Assembly (NCBI GenBank): GCA_003161435.1
Contig: PMOS01000034.1
Coordinates: 1 to 64,000 of the forward strand
Length of the DNA: 64,000 nucleotides
Direction: 5' to 3'
Origin: Vulcanimicrobiota bacterium
GTDB taxonomy: Bacteria > Vulcanimicrobiota > Vulcanimicrobiia > Vulcanimicrobiales > Vulcanimicrobiaceae
This document shows, piece after piece, positions 15,815-25,793 of the stretch (the first letter of the stretch is position 1; each line of letters starts with the position of its first letter). The notes under the pieces were generated by a model that was given only the letters and a program-made list of their open reading frames with translations, had not been told where the DNA came from and did not search any database. Both the position numbers and the translations under genes were made by a program.

Positions 15815-16833
15815 GCGCATCCGTCACGGAAGACCTACTCGGGATTCCGCACCTACGGGATCTGTGGTCGCGCACGCTCGCGAAGCGTCGTAGTGCCTCG
15901 GCTCCGACGGCGGAAACCAGCGATGCTACGGACGGCGTGGAATCGCGGTTCGATCATGACAAGCTCGTGATCCACGGGCTCGGTCTGAGCTTGCGTGAGA
16001 CGCTGACGTTCTTGTACGGACGAGCGCCGACGTTCGCCGAGTTCGAGACGTGGATCATCGCGACCAACGGCGGATCGGTCGATCCGCGCGTGGTCGCGCG
16101 CATCAACGCGGCACTGTCCGGCGTGCCGGTCGATCCGATCGACGACGGCGTGCCGGTCCTGACGACCGACGAGCTGGCGTTTTTCGAGGAGCACGGCTAT
16201 GTCGTTCTGCGCGACGCGGTCAGCGCGGGGGCGGCGCGCGCGGCCGAGGATGCGATTTGGGCGCATCTTCAGATGGACCGCGACGACGCGGGAACCTGGT
16301 ATCGTGGATCGCACGGCTATAGTATCTGGGTCCCACTGATCCATCATCCCGCGCTCGACGCCAACCGCGCGTCGCCCCGCATCGCCTCCGCGTTCGCGCA
16401 GTTGTGGAAGCGGCGCGATCTGTGGCCGACGGTCGACCAAACCGGTTTCAACCCGCCGGAGCGGCCCGACTGGCGGTTTCCGGGACCGAACCTGCACTGG
16501 GACGTGAGCCTCGTGCCGCCGGTCCCGTTCGGTTTGCAAGGGATACTCTATCTCGTCGACACCGCGGCCGACCAAGGCGCGTTCACCTGCGTCCCGGGTT
16601 TTCACCGCCGAATCGAATCGTGGCTACGCGAATTGCCGCCCGACGCCGATCCTCGGCGAGAGGATCTCGACGTGTTCGTGCCCGTCTCGGTGGCGGCTCG
16701 CGCCGGTGACATGATCATCTGGCATCAAGCCCTTCCACACGGCGCAAGTCCCAATCGCGCGAAACGACCGCGCATCGTTCAGTACATCACGCTGAACCCG
16801 ACCGCCGTGGAACACAACCCGATCTGGCGGTGA
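15811..16833 (+). CDS. phytanoyl-CoA dioxygenase (PhyH) family oxygenase
   Basis: This 340-residue protein has an N-terminal extension of about 110 residues, then LTTDELAFFEEHGYVVLRDA, the usual PhyH opening. The iron-binding HxD is HWD in NLHWDVSL, and the distal His is in LPHGASPNRAKRPRI with the 2-oxoglutarate-binding Arg. These non-haem Fe(II) enzymes hydroxylate small acids, amino acids or natural products. A GTGA overlap couples it to the unknown 114-residue protein. A cysteine dioxygenase gene follows convergently, but no shared pathway is evident. Confidence 0.88.
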   Translation: MSASVTEDLLGIPHLRDLWSRTLAKRRSASAPTAETSDATDGVESRFDHDKLVIHGLGLSLRETLTFLYGRAPTFAEFETWIIATNGGSVDPRVVARINAALSGVPVDPIDDGVPVLTTDELAFFEEHGYVVLRDAVSAGAARAAEDAIWAHLQMDRDDAGTWYRGSHGYSIWVPLIHHPALDANRASPRIASAFAQLWKRRDLWPTVDQTGFNPPERPDWRFPGPNLHWDVSLVPPVPFGLQGILYLVDTAADQGAFTCVPGFHRRIESWLRELPPDADPRREDLDVFVPVSVAARAGDMIIWHQALPHGASPNRAKRPRIVQYITLNPTAVEHNPIWR

Positions 16834-16862
16834 GCGTACCGGCGCGCGGTACGGTGCGGAGT

Positions 16863-17405
16863 CTACGCGGGCGCGCTGTCGTAGCGCGAGTATGCGACGC
16901 GGGACGTTCCGTCCTCGTCGAACTGCCGGCAGGCGTCGATCGGTTTTGCGTAGACGTGCAAGGTGACGGCCCGGCCGTCGCACGCGCCGACACGATGGAC
17001 GGAAAGGTGGCCGCTGCGCATGTCGATCTCGCCGGCACGGAGCGTGCGCGTGCTCGTGCGCGTCAGATTACACGCGCTGTCCGCTGAATCGTCAGGCCAC
17101 GCGATCCTGTAGTTCTCGCAGGTGATCGCGCCGTTCTGCAGGACGAACGCGCAGTCTGAATCAGCATGGTCGTGGATCGCCGAGCGCGCGTCCTTGTCCC
17201 AGCAGAGGGCGATCAGCTCGAATCCGGCGTCGCGAACGACGAGGTTGCGGGTATAGCGGCCGGACGACCAGGTGAGATACGGAGCGAGAGTGCGCTCGTC
17301 TACCCGAACGCCACGCAGCGTCGCGGCGACGCGCACCGGCTGCAGGATGTCGCCCAGCTCGCGAAGCGCAGCGACGAGATCGTCGACCCCGTGGAGGGTC
17401 GTCAA
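16863..17405 (-). CDS. cysteine dioxygenase type I
   Basis: This 180-residue cupin-fold protein has iron ligands HDH in [18 protein letters not shown] and a third histidine in [11 protein letters not shown]. The cysteine in DSDC lies where mammalian enzymes form the Cys-Tyr cross-link, and YSRYDS ends the protein. The enzyme oxidises cysteine to cysteinesulfinate with O2; related 3-mercaptopropionate dioxygenases are hard to exclude. It diverges from hutU over a 103-bp gap that holds an extended dyad, so control may be shared. Confidence 0.88.
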   Translation of the reverse strand: MTTLHGVDDLVAALRELGDILQPVRVAATLRGVRVDERTLAPYLTWSSGRYTRNLVVRDAGFELIALCWDKDARSAIHDHADSDCAFVLQNGAITCENYRIAWPDDSADSACNLTRTSTRTLRAGEIDMRSGHLSVHRVGACDGRAVTLHVYAKPIDACRQFDEDGTSRVAYSRYDSAPA

Positions 17406-17435
17406 ACCGCTAACCTCACGAACGAGAGGATGCTG

Positions 17436-17463
17436 CCTGACACGAGGACGGTCCTCCGACAGG
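17436..17463. promoter_or_regulatory. extended dyad between cysteine dioxygenase gene and hutU
   Basis: A perfect GAGGAC-g-GTCCTC palindrome (17444-17456) is flanked by outer arms CCTG (17436-17439) and CAGG (17460-17463), nearly symmetric about the centre. It lies in the gap between two divergent genes, where an operator would be expected. No regulator gene is adjacent, so the binding protein is unknown. Confidence 0.4.
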
Positions 17464-17508
17464 AGCCGTGCGCTCGGGTCCGGGAGTTATCCGGTGGAGG
17501 GCACCTGC

Positions 17509-19185
17509 TTGGTTCACGAACTCGCGCGCACGGTCCGCGCGCCGCGCGGCAGCACGCTTCGCGCCCGCAGCTGGCAGACCGAAGCGGCGCTGCGGATGCT
17601 GATGAACAACCTCGACCCCGAGGTCGCCGAACGGCCGGACGATTTGGTAGTCTATGGCGGGATCGGCAAGGCGGCTCGCGACTGGCCGTCGTTCGACCGT
17701 ATCGTCGCCGAGCTCGAGCGGCTCGGTGACGATGAGACGCTCGCGATTCAGTCGGGGAAACCGGTCGGCGTGTTCAAGTCGCACCCCGACGCGCCGCGGG
17801 TGGTGATCGCGAACTCCAACCTGGTCCCGCGCTGGGCCACCTGGGAGCACTTTCACGAGCTCGACCGCAAAGGGTTGATGATGTTCGGCCAGATGACGGC
17901 CGGCTCGTGGATCTACATCGGCTCGCAAGGGATCGTGCAAGGAACGTACGAGACGTTCGCAGAGCTGGGCCGCCGCCATTACGGCGGCGATCTCTCCGGG
18001 CGTTGGATACTGACCGCGGGTCTCGGCGGGATGGGCGGTGCGCAACCGCTCGCGGCGACAATGGCCGGCGCGTCGATGCTGGCGATCGAGTGCGATCCCG
18101 AACGCATCGAGAAGCGCCTGCAGACGCGCTACCTCGACCGTCGCGCCGATTCGCTCGACGAAGCGCTGGCACTGATCGAAGAAGCGAAGCGCACGTCGCG
18201 AGCGATATCGGTCGCGGTTCTCGGCAACGCCGCCGAGGTCGTTCCCGAGCTCCTGCGGCGCGGCGTGCGCCCGGACGCGGTGACCGATCAAACGTCGGCG
18301 CACGATCCGGTGAACGGTTACCTGCCCGCCGGCTGGACGCTCGCGCAATGGCGTGACGCGCGCGAGCGCGATCCGCAGAGCGTTGCCGAAGCGGCGAAGC
18401 GTTCGATGGTCGACCACGTCGCCGCGATGGTCGCGTATCATCGGCTGGGAATCCCAACCTTCGACTACGGCAACAATATCCGTCAGATGGCCGCCGACAC
18501 CGGGCTCGCCGACGCGTTCGCGTTCCCGGGGTTCGTTCCGGCGTACATCCGGCCGTTGTTCTGCCGCGGCGTCGGGCCGTTCCGCTGGGTCGCGTTATCG
18601 GGCGATCCCGATGACATCGCGAAAACCGACGCGAAGGTGAAAGAACTGCTTCCCGACGATGCCAACCTGCACCGCTGGCTCGACATGGCGCGCGAACGCA
18701 TCGCGTTCCAAGGATTGCCCGCTCGCATCTGCTGGATCGGCTTGGGCGATCGCGATCGCGTCGGCCTCGCGTTCAACGAGATGGTCGCGAGCGGTGAGCT
18801 CAAGGCGCCGATCGTGATCGGGCGCGATCATCTCGACAGCGGTAGCGTCGCATCGCCCAACCGCGAAACCGAGGGAATGAAGGACGGTTCCGACGCCGTG
18901 AGCGACTGGCCGTTGCTCAACGCGATGCTCAACGTCGCCGGCGGTGCGAGCTGGGTTTCGTTCCATCACGGCGGCGGCGTCGGGATCGGCTTCTCGCAGC
19001 ACGCTGGGATGGTGATCGTCGCCGACGGTAGCGAGGCGGCGGCGCGGCGCATCGCGCGCGTGTTGTGGAACGATCCGGCCAGCGGCGTCGCGCGCCACGC
19101 GGACGCGGGTTACGAGGATGCCGTCGCGTGCGCGCGCGAGCACGGGTTGCGCTTGCCGATGAACCTCGAGCCCGGCCAAGGATGA
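17509..19185 (+). CDS. hutU: urocanate hydratase
   Basis: This 558-residue enzyme converts urocanate to imidazolonepropionate using tightly bound NAD+. Characteristic blocks are [53 protein letters not shown], the active-site cysteine block [13 protein letters not shown], and [18 protein letters not shown] 17509 is chosen because GGTGGAGGG (17492-17500) sits eight bases upstream and the resulting length equals the family norm; GTG 17494 is the alternative. The stop overlaps hutH's ATG, so hutU-hutH-hutG form one unit. It is the second step of histidine degradation. Confidence 0.96.
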   Translation: MVHELARTVRAPRGSTLRARSWQTEAALRMLMNNLDPEVAERPDDLVVYGGIGKAARDWPSFDRIVAELERLGDDETLAIQSGKPVGVFKSHPDAPRVVIANSNLVPRWATWEHFHELDRKGLMMFGQMTAGSWIYIGSQGIVQGTYETFAELGRRHYGGDLSGRWILTAGLGGMGGAQPLAATMAGASMLAIECDPERIEKRLQTRYLDRRADSLDEALALIEEAKRTSRAISVAVLGNAAEVVPELLRRGVRPDAVTDQTSAHDPVNGYLPAGWTLAQWRDARERDPQSVAEAAKRSMVDHVAAMVAYHRLGIPTFDYGNNIRQMAADTGLADAFAFPGFVPAYIRPLFCRGVGPFRWVALSGDPDDIAKTDAKVKELLPDDANLHRWLDMARERIAFQGLPARICWIGLGDRDRVGLAFNEMVASGELKAPIVIGRDHLDSGSVASPNRETEGMKDGSDAVSDWPLLNAMLNVAGGASWVSFHHGGGVGIGFSQHAGMVIVADGSEAAARRIARVLWNDPASGVARHADAGYEDAVACAREHGLRLPMNLEPGQG

Positions 19186-20744
19186 GCGCGCCTGCGCTGA
19201 AGCCGCCGACGATCGACCTGCGAGCCGGCGAACTGCGTGCAGCCGACGTGCGCGCGCTGCTGCGCGACGACGCGAGGCTGGCACTCGACCCCGCCGCGCG
19301 GGACGCCGTCGACCGAGCCGCCGCCGTGGTCGCAGCGATCGCGGCGCATGACACGAGCGTGTACGGCGTCAACACGGGGTTCGGGAAGCTGGCGCAAACG
19401 CGCATCCCGCGCGACAAGCTCGCCGATCTGCAGCGCAATCTCGTCGTGTCCCACGCGTGCGGCGTCGGCCCGCCGCTTTCGCGCGACGTCGTGCGGCTCG
19501 TGCTGGCGCTCAAGGTGAACTCGCTCGCGCGCGGCTATTCCGGGGTGCGCTGGAGCGTCATCGAGACGCTGCTGGCGTGCTTAGAGCACGACGTGCTCCC
19601 GGTGATCCCCGGCCAGGGTTCGGTCGGGGCATCGGGCGATCTCGCGCCGCTCGCGCATATGTCGGCCGCGCTGATCGGCGTCGGCGACGCCACGGCCGGC
19701 GGCCGGCGCCTCCCCGCGGCGCAGGCGCTCGACTCCGCGGGGATCGCGCTGCTGGAGCTGCGCGCGAAAGAAGGGCTCGCGCTGCTGAACGGGACGCAGG
19801 TCTCGACCGCGCTCGCGCTGCGCGGCCTGATCGGCGCGGAGGACGTGCTGGCGGCGTCGCTGGTCGCCGGCGCGCTGACGATCGAAGCGGCGCTCGGCAG
19901 CGTCACGCCGTTCGACGCCCGGATCCACGCGGTTCGCGGTCACGCCTCGCAGAGTGACGTCGCAACCGCGGTGCGCGGGCTCATCGAGGGCAGCGCGATC
20001 AACGAGTCGCACCGCGATTGCGGGCGCGTCCAAGATCCGTACAGCCTGCGCTGCATCCCTCAGGTGTTGGGCGCGTGTCTGCGCACGCTGCGCGACGCGG
20101 CGGCGGTGCTGGTCGACGAAGCGAACGCCGTCTCCGACAACCCGCTCGTCTTCCCCGATACCGGCGAGGTGATCTCGGGCGGAAACTTTCACGCTGAGCC
20201 GGTGGCGTTGGTCGCCGACGCGCTCGCCGTCGCTATCGCCGAGATCGGCAACATCAGCGAACGCCGCTGCGCGCTACTGGTCGATCCCACGTTCAGCCAG
20301 TTGCCGGCATTCCTCGCCACCGAGCCGGGACTGGAGTCCGGATACATGATCGCGCAGGTCACCGCCGCGGCGCTGGCCTCCGAGAACAAGGGCCTCGCGC
20401 ATCCCGCCAGCGTCGACTCCATCCCGACCTCGGCCGGACAAGAAGATCATGTCAGCATGGCGACCCACGGGGCCCGCCGCCTCGACGACATGCTGCGCAA
20501 CGCGGCCAACATCGTCGCGATCGAGTTGCTCTCGGCGGCGCGCGGAATCGCGTTCCGCCGCCCGCTGCATACCTCCGAGCAACTCGAACGCGTGCTCGCC
20601 GAGGTCGTACCCGACGGCACCGGAACCGGCGACCGGTATTTGTCGCCCGAGATCGAGCGCGTCGCGGCGCTCGTGCGCGCCGGGTACTTCACGCCGCTCG
20701 TGGCGGAACTGTTCCCGACGACGATGGTCGGAGCGAAAGCGTGA
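19182..20744 (+). CDS. hutH: histidine ammonia-lyase
   Basis: This 520-residue enzyme deaminates histidine to urocanate, the first step of the pathway. The MIO prosthetic group forms from the ASG triad in [40 protein letters not shown] and SGGNFHAEP are family signatures. ATG 19182 overlaps the hutU stop by four bases. The length is normal and all active-site residues are present. Confidence 0.97.
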   Translation: MSAPALKPPTIDLRAGELRAADVRALLRDDARLALDPAARDAVDRAAAVVAAIAAHDTSVYGVNTGFGKLAQTRIPRDKLADLQRNLVVSHACGVGPPLSRDVVRLVLALKVNSLARGYSGVRWSVIETLLACLEHDVLPVIPGQGSVGASGDLAPLAHMSAALIGVGDATAGGRRLPAAQALDSAGIALLELRAKEGLALLNGTQVSTALALRGLIGAEDVLAASLVAGALTIEAALGSVTPFDARIHAVRGHASQSDVATAVRGLIEGSAINESHRDCGRVQDPYSLRCIPQVLGACLRTLRDAAAVLVDEANAVSDNPLVFPDTGEVISGGNFHAEPVALVADALAVAIAEIGNISERRCALLVDPTFSQLPAFLATEPGLESGYMIAQVTAAALASENKGLAHPASVDSIPTSAGQEDHVSMATHGARRLDDMLRNAANIVAIELLSAARGIAFRRPLHTSEQLERVLAEVVPDGTGTGDRYLSPEIERVAALVRAGYFTPLVAELFPTTMVGAKA

Positions 20745-21535
20745 GCACGATCTACGAGCTCGTGCGGGGCGACGGACCGCTGCTGATCAGCGCGCCGCAC
20801 GTCGGAACGTATCTGCCCGACGACCTTGCCGCGCGCTTGACGCCGCCCGGTCGCGCGCTGGTCGACACCGATTGGTACGCCGACCGTCTCTACCCGTTCG
20901 CGGCCGACCTCGGTGCGACGGTGCTGCGCGCGGGCTGGTCGCGGTACGCGATCGATCTCAACCGCGATCCGGCCGGCGCGTCGCTCTACCCGGGCGCGCG
21001 CACGACCGGGCTGGTCGCGACGGAGACGTTCGAGGGCGAACCGCTCTACGCGCCCGGCGACGAACCGAGCGACGACGAGATTCGCGTGCGGCGCGCGCTC
21101 TGCTTCGACCCCTATCACGACGCGCTCGCCGACGAGCTCGAGCGGATCAGGGCGGCGCACGGCTACGCGCTCTTGATCGACGCGCACTCGATCTGGGGCC
21201 GGCTGCCGCTGCTCTTCGACGGCGAGCTCCCGGAGATCAACCTCGGCACCAACTCGGGCCGGTCGTGCGATCCCGACTTGATCGCCGCAGCGGTCGGCGC
21301 CGTCGCAGCGTCGCCGTTCTCTCACGTCCTCGACGGGCGCTTCAAGGGCGGTTACATCACACGGCGGTACGGGGCGCCGGAGAAATCGATTCACGTGTTG
21401 CAGATCGAGATCAACCAGCGAGCCTACCTCGCCGACGGTTCGCGCACGGCGTGGGACGACGCGAAAGCGGAGCGCCTCTCGCACGCGTTGCGCGCCGTCT
21501 GTGAAGCCTTGCTCTTCCTCGTCGCCAAACGCTAA
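20741..21535 (+). CDS. hutG: N-formylglutamate deformylase
   Basis: This 264-residue enzyme hydrolyses N-formylglutamate to glutamate and formate, the last step of the five-step route. ISAPHVGTYLPDDL, DTDWYADRLY, AIDLNRDP and LLIDAHSIWGRLP are typical, the latter carrying metal ligands. GTG 20741 overlaps the hutH stop. Its presence, together with hutF at 27634, shows that formiminoglutamate is processed by deimination followed by deformylation rather than by direct release of formamide. Confidence 0.95.
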   Translation: MSTIYELVRGDGPLLISAPHVGTYLPDDLAARLTPPGRALVDTDWYADRLYPFAADLGATVLRAGWSRYAIDLNRDPAGASLYPGARTTGLVATETFEGEPLYAPGDEPSDDEIRVRRALCFDPYHDALADELERIRAAHGYALLIDAHSIWGRLPLLFDGELPEINLGTNSGRSCDPDLIAAAVGAVAASPFSHVLDGRFKGGYITRRYGAPEKSIHVLQIEINQRAYLADGSRTAWDDAKAERLSHALRAVCEALLFLVAKR

Positions 21536-21542
21536 GGAGCCG

Positions 21543-22808
21543 CTAACCCTGTTCGATCGGACGCTGCGCTAGAACCGGCGGATAGCCGAGGTAGTCCGAG
21601 CCGTTGACGACGACGCCCGCGCACCGGGTCGTGCCGAGCCAGTAGCACAATTCGGCGGGCGACGCCACATCCCATAGCGCGAGGTCGCAGCGCATGCCCG
21701 TGCGGAGGACGCCGCGATCCTGGAGGCCGAGCGCGCGCGCGGCGTTGCGGGTCACTCCGGCTAACGCCTCTTCGGGCGTGAGGCCGAACAGGACGCAGGC
21801 CATGTTCAGCACGGTCGGCAGGGTCGTCACCGGCGACGTTCCGGGGTTGCAATCGGTCGCGAGTGCGATCGGCACGCCGTGCGCGCGCAGTGCGTCGATC
21901 GGAGGCTTCACGGTTTCGCGCAGATAGTAGAACGCGCCGGGGAGCAGGACCGCGACGGTTCCCGCTCCGGCGAGCGCGGCGACGCCGGAGTCGCCGGCGC
22001 GCTCGAGATGGTCGGCCGAGAGGGCGCCGAACTGCGCCGCGAGCGCGGCGGCGCCGGTGTCGGCGATCTGGTCGGCATGCACCTTCACCGCCAGACCGAG
22101 CCGCCAGGCCGCGTCGAGCACGCGCGCCGACTCGGCCGGTGAGAACGCGATCTCGTCGCAGAACACGTCGACTGCGTCGGCGAGATTCTCGCCGACGATG
22201 CGCGGCAACATCTCGTCGCACACCAGGGCGAGATACGCGTCGCGCCGGCCGGCATACTCCGGCGGCACGACGTGCGCGCCGAGGTACGTCGAGCGCACCG
22301 TGATTCCGAGCTCGCGCCCCAGCCGTCGCGCGACCCGCAACAGGCGCAACTCGGTTTCGACGTCGAGCCCGTAACCGGACTTGACCTCGATCGTCGTCGA
22401 GCCGCTTGCGATCATCGCGCGCATCCGCCCCGCCGCATCGCGGTACAACGTCTCCTCGTCAGCGGCGCGGGTCATCGCGACGGTGTGCGCGATCCCGCTG
22501 CCACCGCTCGCCGCGGCGACGTAGCTCTGGCCTGCGACGCGGCGCTCGAAATCCGCGACGCGGTCGCCGGCGAAGACGAGGTGCGTGTGCGGGTCGATCA
22601 AGCCCGGCGTGACCCAGCGCCCCCCGACGTCGACCGCGCGGCCGGCCAGCCGTTCGGGCGCGTCCGGCAGATCGCAGCGCCGTCCGATCCACGCGATCGC
22701 CCCGTCGCGCGCGGCGATCGCGCCGTCCTGGATCGCACCGTACGGCGCGCCGCCCGCCGTCATCGTCGCGAGCTGCGCGCCGTACCAGATCGTGTCGTAG
22801 CGGGACAT
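21543..22808 (-). CDS. hutI: imidazolonepropionase
   Basis: This 421-residue amidohydrolase opens the imidazolone ring of imidazolonepropionate, giving formiminoglutamate (step 3). DPHTHLVFAGDR supplies the metal histidines and KSGYGLDVETELRLLRVAR is a HutI hallmark. LATDCNPGTSP carries the catalytic aspartate. ATG 22808 is preferred over an upstream start because MSRYDTIWYGAQLATM is the expected N terminus. It is convergent with hutG, seven bases apart, so it is transcribed separately from hutUHG. Confidence 0.95.
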   Translation of the reverse strand: MSRYDTIWYGAQLATMTAGGAPYGAIQDGAIAARDGAIAWIGRRCDLPDAPERLAGRAVDVGGRWVTPGLIDPHTHLVFAGDRVADFERRVAGQSYVAAASGGSGIAHTVAMTRAADEETLYRDAAGRMRAMIASGSTTIEVKSGYGLDVETELRLLRVARRLGRELGITVRSTYLGAHVVPPEYAGRRDAYLALVCDEMLPRIVGENLADAVDVFCDEIAFSPAESARVLDAAWRLGLAVKVHADQIADTGAAALAAQFGALSADHLERAGDSGVAALAGAGTVAVLLPGAFYYLRETVKPPIDALRAHGVPIALATDCNPGTSPVTTLPTVLNMACVLFGLTPEEALAGVTRNAARALGLQDRGVLRTGMRCDLALWDVASPAELCYWLGTTRCAGVVVNGSDYLGYPPVLAQRPIEQG

Positions 22809-22861
22809 CGACGGTGGGTTCCCCGGCCGGAGTCGCCACGTCCCCCCGCCGGGACCGAGCC

Positions 22862-24571
22862 TCAATCGGCTGCCTCCTGGTCGGTATGCGCTCGGGTGCG
22901 CAGGTACCCGGCCGACACACCCATGCACACGACGCCCAGCACGACGAACGAGACGATGCGCCAGGTGAGGTCGACGTTACCCAGGTCGATCGCGAACACT
23001 TTGAGGATCGTGACCGCGAGCAGCACCAGTCCCTGTCGCTGCGCCAGGTGGCTATGGCGTGACAATCCGAAGCCGACCAGTGCCGTCGCGTATGCTGCCC
23101 ACGCGAGCGACAGTCCGACCTGTGCCTGACTCGGCACCGCGGCGCTCCAAGCCGGGCCGCCGAGCGCGTCGAGCAGCACGCGGGAGATCCCCACGAGGGC
23201 GAGCAGGTTCAGAGCGACTCCGGCGATGTCGATACCGACGCCGATCTCCGGCTCGTCGCGCAGCAGCGTCGTGAAGCTCTTGCGCGCCAAGCCGATCGCG
23301 GCGACGACGATCGCATAGGCGAGCGCGAGCGAGCTGAAGGCCGAGTTCAGGGGCGGCGTTGCGATGGTTTCGCCGATGAGCCAGACCGTCACGGCAGCGA
23401 GCAGCAGCGCGCCGGCAGTTGCGATCGCCCGAAGGTTGTGCCGCCAGCCTACCACCGTCAGGAGCGCGCCTTCGCATGCAACGCTGTCCAGCAGCACGTA
23501 GCCGTGCAAAAGCGCGGGCAGCGCGAGGGTCACGGTCGTGATGCCGAGATAACCGTATAGCACCGTGAACGATCGTGGCGCTCCCAGGTACCGCGCCGCG
23601 ACGAGCGAGGTCGCCGACAGCACGAGCAGCGCAATCCCGAGGCTCGTATGATCGTTCCGGAATATCCAGGCCAGCATGCCCACGTACACGACGGCATCGA
23701 GGCCCAAGAAGAGAAGGCGCGCCGAGCGGTACACGGGGTCGCGGGCGGCCCCGGCGGTGAACCCGATCGCGAACAGCGCGAAGATCGCCGTCGTGACGCC
23801 GTACGCCGCGGCCGTCGTCCACTGGCCGGCCGGCACGAACTGCGGCAGATAGAGTACCGATCCGACGAACGCCGTGGCCAGGACTAGCCGAAAGCGAGCG
23901 CGAGCGCCCAGCGCCACGAACGCCGCCCCGAGGACGAGAATGTACGCGGCCAAGATCGCACGGTGCGGCTCGGCGCTGTTGAGCAGCACCGGCGTGATGA
24001 AACCGCCGACGAGGCCGAGCAGTGCGACGCGCTCTGAGCGCCGCGTCGCGGCGAGCAGGACGAGGATCGCGGTGACCGCGATCATCGCGGCGAACGCCGC
24101 TGAGCGCGAGACGTGCAGTTGCGGAAAGACGGCGACCGAAGCCCAGAGCGAGAGGTACAGGATCCCCGCGCCGACGCCGGCGAGCCCCTCGGCGATCGGC
24201 GTGCCCCGCGCGCGCAGCGCGCGTGCGCCGGCGCCGACCAGCGCGACCCCGCAGACGAGCCCGAGCAGAATTCGTTCGCCCGGCCCGATCCAGCCGCGCG
24301 TGAACGCCAGGTTCAAGAAGAACGCCGTGCCGAGCAGGACGAGAAAAGCGCCGATGAGCTGAAGCCCGCGCCCCGCGAAGAACGTTTCGATCGAGAATGC
24401 AGCGAGCTTGGAGTCGAGGCCGCCGCCCGGCGGCGGTGCCGGCTGCACGACGGGCGCCTCCGCCGGCTGCGCGACCGGTACGGCTGCAGCGAAGATCGCG
24501 CGCAGGGTTGAGAACTCGCGCTCGAATCGCCGTAAGCTTTGGTCGAGCGCAATTAACGTCGTGGTGTCCAT
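22862..24571 (-). CDS. DUF2339 multi-spanning membrane protein (copy 1)
   Basis: This 569-residue protein has a short cytoplasmic N terminus with a helical segment (residues 1-30) and a proline-rich linker. It is followed by about 15 or more membrane helices starting at FFAGRGLQLIGAFLVLLGTA. ATRRSERVALLGLVGGFITP is the conserved DUF2339 block. No function is established for the family. It is highly similar to the protein at 25790-27541, with a DUF3999 gene between them, a common pairing. The cassette lies between hutI and hutF without an evident functional link. Confidence 0.85.
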   Translation of the reverse strand: MDTTTLIALDQSLRRFEREFSTLRAIFAAAVPVAQPAEAPVVQPAPPPGGGLDSKLAAFSIETFFAGRGLQLIGAFLVLLGTAFFLNLAFTRGWIGPGERILLGLVCGVALVGAGARALRARGTPIAEGLAGVGAGILYLSLWASVAVFPQLHVSRSAAFAAMIAVTAILVLLAATRRSERVALLGLVGGFITPVLLNSAEPHRAILAAYILVLGAAFVALGARARFRLVLATAFVGSVLYLPQFVPAGQWTTAAAYGVTTAIFALFAIGFTAGAARDPVYRSARLLFLGLDAVVYVGMLAWIFRNDHTSLGIALLVLSATSLVAARYLGAPRSFTVLYGYLGITTVTLALPALLHGYVLLDSVACEGALLTVVGWRHNLRAIATAGALLLAAVTVWLIGETIATPPLNSAFSSLALAYAIVVAAIGLARKSFTTLLRDEPEIGVGIDIAGVALNLLALVGISRVLLDALGGPAWSAAVPSQAQVGLSLAWAAYATALVGFGLSRHSHLAQRQGLVLLAVTILKVFAIDLGNVDLTWRIVSFVVLGVVCMGVSAGYLRTRAHTDQEAAD

Positions 24572-24614
24572 GAACGCAGCGTAGCCGCCCGAGCGGCCAC
24601 GCGCGTCCGTAGTT

Positions 24615-25793
24615 CTACCGAGAAGCGGGACGCAGCGTTTGCAGCGCCAGGAAACCGAGCGCGGCGGCGACCGCGACGAGCGCGCTCGTCAGCAGCCACG
24701 GATAGCGTTCGCCGATCGGACGCGGATCGCGGTAACCCGCGTTGGCGACGGTCGGACCGAGTGTCGCGTCCGCGGCATGCCAGCGCTCGTGCGAGAGCCG
24801 TGAGGCGAGATCGTACGACGGCGCAGCGGCGCTAGGATTCCCCGCGAGCAGCCGGTCCGAATCGCCGGGCGCAAAGACGATCGCGTGGGGCCGCGCGAGC
24901 AGCGTTGGACGTAAGCCGGACACCGGCGCATCGTTTTCGTTGCGCACGGTCACGCGCACGTACCGCGCCGTCACCTCCGCGAGCGAGAAGGTCGTCTGCG
25001 AACCGCCCTCGGGATAGTGTGAGACCCAGCCGGAGCTGACCGTCCCCCAGGTGTGGCCGTCTTGGCTCAAATCGATCGTGACCGACCGCTGGTAGAAAGC
25101 CCCGCCATCCGTGAACGTCACTGCCTTCGTACGCGTTGGAACGGGAAGCGCGAAGGTCCAGCTTTGTTCGTGGTTCGCGGGGTCGTCGCGCTCTGTCGGC
25201 TGGACCGGGACGCGCACGAGGGCTGGCTGAAGCGGCGTCGTCGAACCGGCGCGCGCGCCGCTCAACGGGAACGCGATGTCTGGCTTCGGTACGCGAATGC
25301 GCAGCCAGCGCGATCGTGTCGGCGGGAAGGTCAGCGTCGTGTTCCCGCGGCCGGCATCTTGCGCGACGCGGTAGATGATCGCATCGGTGCGCACGACGCG
25401 CCACGTTCGCCGGTCGTCGCTCGCGTCGATGGCGACGGGCTCGAGGAACGTCGACTCACGCGCCGCGTCGACCTCGACGGTTACTGCGTCCACGACCGTA
25501 CCGGAGGTGCCGAGGTCGACTACGCCTTGCGTACCGCGGCGCGGAACGAAGCCGACGTCGATCAGCGGTACGGCGCGATCTTCTGCGCGCTGGAGCTCGG
25601 GATCGAGCGCGTACGGGACCTCCCGGCCGTCCGCACCGACGACACGCAGGCTGGGGAAGTCACCGTTCTCTCCGGCTGCGACCGAGAGCGGGATTTGGGC
25701 TCGAACGTAGGGAGCGTTCGCGGCGCGCGCTGTGAGAACAGGCGTGATCTGCGTCCAGGCGCTCCACGCCGGTCCCGCATCGATCGTCGTCAT
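24615..25793 (-). CDS. DUF3999 family protein
   Basis: This 392-residue protein has two beta-rich F5/8-like modules. One contains FLEPVAIDASDDRRTWRVV and the other SVTIDLSQDGHTWGTVSSGW. A single C-terminal membrane helix follows (WLLTSALVAVAAALGFLALQ). There is no N-terminal signal peptide, so export would need the C-terminal anchor, or the true start is mis-set; ATG 25793 overlaps the upstream DUF2339 stop in an ATGA arrangement, which supports it. DUF3999 genes usually sit beside DUF2339 genes, as here. Function unknown. Confidence 0.82.
   Translation of the reverse strand: MTTIDAGPAWSAWTQITPVLTARAANAPYVRAQIPLSVAAGENGDFPSLRVVGADGREVPYALDPELQRAEDRAVPLIDVGFVPRRGTQGVVDLGTSGTVVDAVTVEVDAARESTFLEPVAIDASDDRRTWRVVRTDAIIYRVAQDAGRGNTTLTFPPTRSRWLRIRVPKPDIAFPLSGARAGSTTPLQPALVRVPVQPTERDDPANHEQSWTFALPVPTRTKAVTFTDGGAFYQRSVTIDLSQDGHTWGTVSSGWVSHYPEGGSQTTFSLAEVTARYVRVTVRNENDAPVSGLRPTLLARPHAIVFAPGDSDRLLAGNPSAAAPSYDLASRLSHERWHAADATLGPTVANAGYRDPRPIGERYPWLLTSALVAVAAALGFLALQTLRPASR

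Noticed and set aside
17272-17508. Longer N-terminal extension of urocanase
   Set aside because: The extension overlaps the divergent cysteine dioxygenase gene and has no family similarity; TTG 17509 with a strong ribosome-binding site gives the normal length.
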